Source of the DNA: Rhynchonema sp. JSB1_4 | Taxonomy: Eukaryota > Nematoda > Chromadorea > Monhysterida > Xyalidae | Direction of reading: 5' to 3' | DNA: 22,738 nt | Assembly: GCA_030248065.1 (NCBI GenBank) | Contig: JASAMV010007309.1 | Span: 1 to 22,738, forward strand | Shown here: in pieces, positions 20,901-22,738 of the stretch | Layout: each line of letters starts with the position of its first letter | Numbering within the stretch: position 1 is the stretch's first letter | Notes under the pieces: generated by a model | Seen by the model: the letters and a program-made list of their open reading frames with translations, nothing else | The model's database searches: none | What the model was told of the DNA's origin: nothing | Program-made: the position numbers and the translations under genes

Positions 20901-21580
20901 CGCACGAACCAGTGCAGTGCCAGGGGTGTACCCTTATCAGCAGCCACACCTAATCCCCCCTCCGTGTCACTTTTAGCTGCGCGCGCGTTTTATTTCGTTA
21001 TCGCGTTTTTATGGTCTATTGCTGTTTCAAACATACTGACCAGCTTCTGTTACCTTCCCAAAAATGCCTTCTGTTTACTCATTGTGACGGCATTGCTGCA
21101 CACAAAAAAGTTGGTAGCTACGCACGTTTTGCGAACACACGCCTCTAAAAATGTACAGTTTTACGACCGATACACACCCAAACCATAGGATGACTAAAAA
21201 ATAACGCTTTCATTTGTTGCGAAATTTGCCACTCATTATATACTTGAGACATGGAAGGTTTCTTTGCGTCCACCCTATCCATACCCTTGTCTTGTCTGCT
21301 TGTAACATCACTGAATCATTTTATCTGGTAGCCGGGGGTATGTCTGTCGCCATGTTTTTTCTGCCGCACCAGAATATCCATCATGTAATAAAATGAGATT
21401 ATTCATTGTTTTTTGTGATAAGCTGATGTCAGATAAGCCAGCCAACCAACATACTGGAAGCGATAACAGCCGTCCGCGTCGAAATGGAATGTTTACAACA
21501 GCTTCTATATTTATACATCAACTCTAAATTTTAGTGCTTGTACATTTTGAAAAAATTTCAAAAAAATTTTGAAAAAACAT
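17958..21580. other. Long upstream region of the odd-skipped gene, no supported gene
   Basis: Open frames (for example 18375-18902 and 20390-20815) lack splice, family or start support. I see a small cruciform at 18252-18277, one copy of GATGGGCATGATAACAA at 19451-19467 and CATAC microsatellite-like runs at about 19697-19730. Long gene-free stretches beside developmental regulators often hold enhancers, but no specific site can be named. Confidence 0.45.
18252..18277. repeat. Near-perfect small cruciform
   Basis: GGTTACGGTAAT and ATTACAGTAACC pair around a two-base loop with one central mismatch. It may be a tiny fold-back or a protein-binding palindrome. Confidence 0.5.
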
Positions 21581-21662
21581 TTCAGGGCAGCATCAATGCA
21601 GCCTGCTGATGTTTCATTCCTATCTTCAGGTTCTTTTGTCTTAATTTCAAATTTATTTTCAG
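21573..21662 (+). promoter_or_regulatory. Stacked splice-acceptor-like sites before the odd start codon
   Basis: Three pyrimidine-rich AG sites lie within 85 bases: AAACATTTCAG (ends 21584), TCCTATCTTCAG (ends 21629) and TTTATTTTCAG (ends 21662). The last is 34 bases before ATG 21697 with no intervening in-frame start. They may be alternative 5'UTR acceptors or spliced-leader trans-splice sites. Confidence 0.45.
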
Positions 21663-21696
21663 AAATAACTGCTTCCACCAATAACTCATCACAAAT

Positions 21697-22738
21697 ATGC
21701 TCCGCGGCGGTATCTTTCCCCCAACATCACTGCCCAGCGCGACCCCGCCGATTCCCCAACTGCAGTGGTTGGCTTGGCTGCATCAACTGCGTCAGTTGCA
21801 ACAACAAACACACACAACCAGTGCGCACGGCAAAATATTGGACGCGAACAGTGCGCACGGGAAAACATTCGATTTCACCAAACTGGCCGAAACGTTCGAT
21901 TGTGACAAAGAGAAGGCGGACAAAGACAAGAAAGTGCTCAGACCGGTGCCGGTCACTCCTTGGTGAGTCAGGGTGGGTTACTGTAGATGGGTATGATAAC
22001 AAGGGTTGGGTTACTGTAGATGGGTATGATAACAAGGGTTGGGTTACTGTATGTAAATAGCCATGCTTACAAGGGCTGGGTTGTTGTACATGGACATGAT
22101 AACAACGTTACTGTACATGGGCATGATAACAGGGAACATCTTTATCATGTTCAGTGGTGCACCCTCTATTCACCACCCCATTCACGCACAGGTTCCTTCT
22201 GCCGGGCCCGCACTCCCTCCGCCCAGCACATCACGGTGTCCCGCCGGTGCCAGTGACCGGTCGAGGTGTCGGTGCGTCACGTGCCGCGGGTGGCGGTGGT
22301 CGGACGAAGAAAAAGTTCATTTGTCGATTCTGTCAGCGCGAATTCACCAAATCCTACAACCTGCTCATCCACGAGCGCACGCACACCGACGAACGACCGT
22401 ATCCGTGCGAGATTTGCGGCAAGGCATTCAGGCGGCAGGACCATCTCAGGGATCATCGGTTAGGCTCAAATGGGCGCTAGGCTGACGTTAGGCCAGGCTT
22501 TTCGATGAGATTGGATTGGATTTGATGGAATGACATTTCACCATTTGACATGGGCGTGTGAAACATCATCCATCCATTTTCAGCTACATCCACAGCAAAG
22601 ACAAACCGTTCAAATGTGACGTGTGTGGCAAGGGATTCTGTCAGTCCAGAACGCTGCAAGTGCATCACAGTACACATTTCGATCCGAGCACTGTCACACT
22701 TGGTGATCGAAAGGTTATTATGGGGTTATTTTTTTAAA
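21697..22738 (+). CDS. odd: Odd-skipped/OSR family C2H2 zinc-finger transcription factor, 3' end cut or just complete
   Basis: Exons 21697-21962, 22192-22458 and 22584 onward join in phase 2 at both introns. An in-frame TAA at 21682 makes ATG 21697 the start. The N-terminal part is Pro/Gln-rich and has [10 protein letters not shown], resembling the conserved FDFANLA motif of vertebrate OSR proteins. Finger 1 (Cys133, Cys136, His149, His153) carries [20 protein letters not shown], the family signature. Finger 2 (Cys161, Cys164, His177, His181) has [11 protein letters not shown] and is split by intron 2 between its two His. Finger 3 (Cys189, Cys192, His205, His209) has GFCQSRTL. These proteins bind DNA and pattern gut, kidney and segment primordia. 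After finger 3 the frame either reads on to TAA at 22735-22737 (about 228 aa) or is spliced at AAG/GTTATT (22713/22714) into sequence beyond the window. I cannot decide which. Confidence 0.93.
21971..22132 (+). repeat. 33-bp tandem repeat in odd intron 1
   Basis: About five units follow the pattern GGGTTACTGTAGATGGGTAT plus GATAACAAGGGTT. The first two are nearly identical and later ones diverge (CCATGCTTACAAGGGCTGGG, ACATGGACATGATAACAA). The period is 33, so an unspliced frame reads an 11-residue repeat ([11 protein letters not shown]), which is not part of the gene. Single copies of GATGGGCATGATAACAA occur at 1732 and 19451. Confidence 0.85.

Noticed and set aside
21569..22060. 163-codon frame ending in an 11-residue tandem repeat
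   Set aside because: The odd gene uses another frame here, and the repeat part is the intron tandem array read without splicing.

Overview
The window is animal genomic DNA. It holds spliced genes with long, repeat-rich introns, AG-ending 3' splice sites often preceded by TTTTCAG-like tracts, and many short fold-back repeats. The proteins are metazoan: a ciliary/cell-cycle kinase (CDK20), a globin with an N-terminal extension, a fast-evolving F-box protein and an Odd-skipped zinc-finger factor. Two exact TTAGGC units at 3456-3467, the style of the globin and the splice signals make a nematode or close ecdysozoan relative my best guess. Nothing here fixes the species.

Layout. 1-469: upstream region of CDK20 with a GGGCC-iterated block. 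470-3215 (+): complete six-exon CDK20 gene, 341 aa, all five introns phase 0. 3216-4520: intergenic, with a degenerate telomere-like tract. 4521-11069 (+): a probable myristoylated globin whose first intron (about 4.8 kb) holds a hAT-like MITE (4919-5690) and a complete seven-exon antisense gene (8999 to 5923) for a 643-aa F-box/leucine-repeat-like protein. Its exon phases agree at every junction.

11070-21580 is repeat-rich. I see fold-back elements at about 11849, 12239, 12609, 15041, 15712, 17260 and 17818, and elements that look written by iterating one short word (TTCCGG, GATCCC, TGTAA). Three small-gene candidates lie among them: a secreted protein on the minus strand near 13825, a two-exon 66-aa ORF at 14925-15427, and a Cys-rich reading near 14009-14474. 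None has a recognisable family.

21697-22738 (+): start of an odd-skipped/OSR gene with three C2H2 fingers. It runs to, or past, the window end. Its first coding intron holds a 33-bp tandem repeat whose unit recurs singly at 1732 and 19451.

The genes do not form a pathway. The most unusual signals are the gene nested inside the globin intron, the altered activation segment of CDK20, a 10-bp word (TGATGTTTCA) found six times, and frequent GTTAG 5' splice sites. All coordinates and counts were read by eye.
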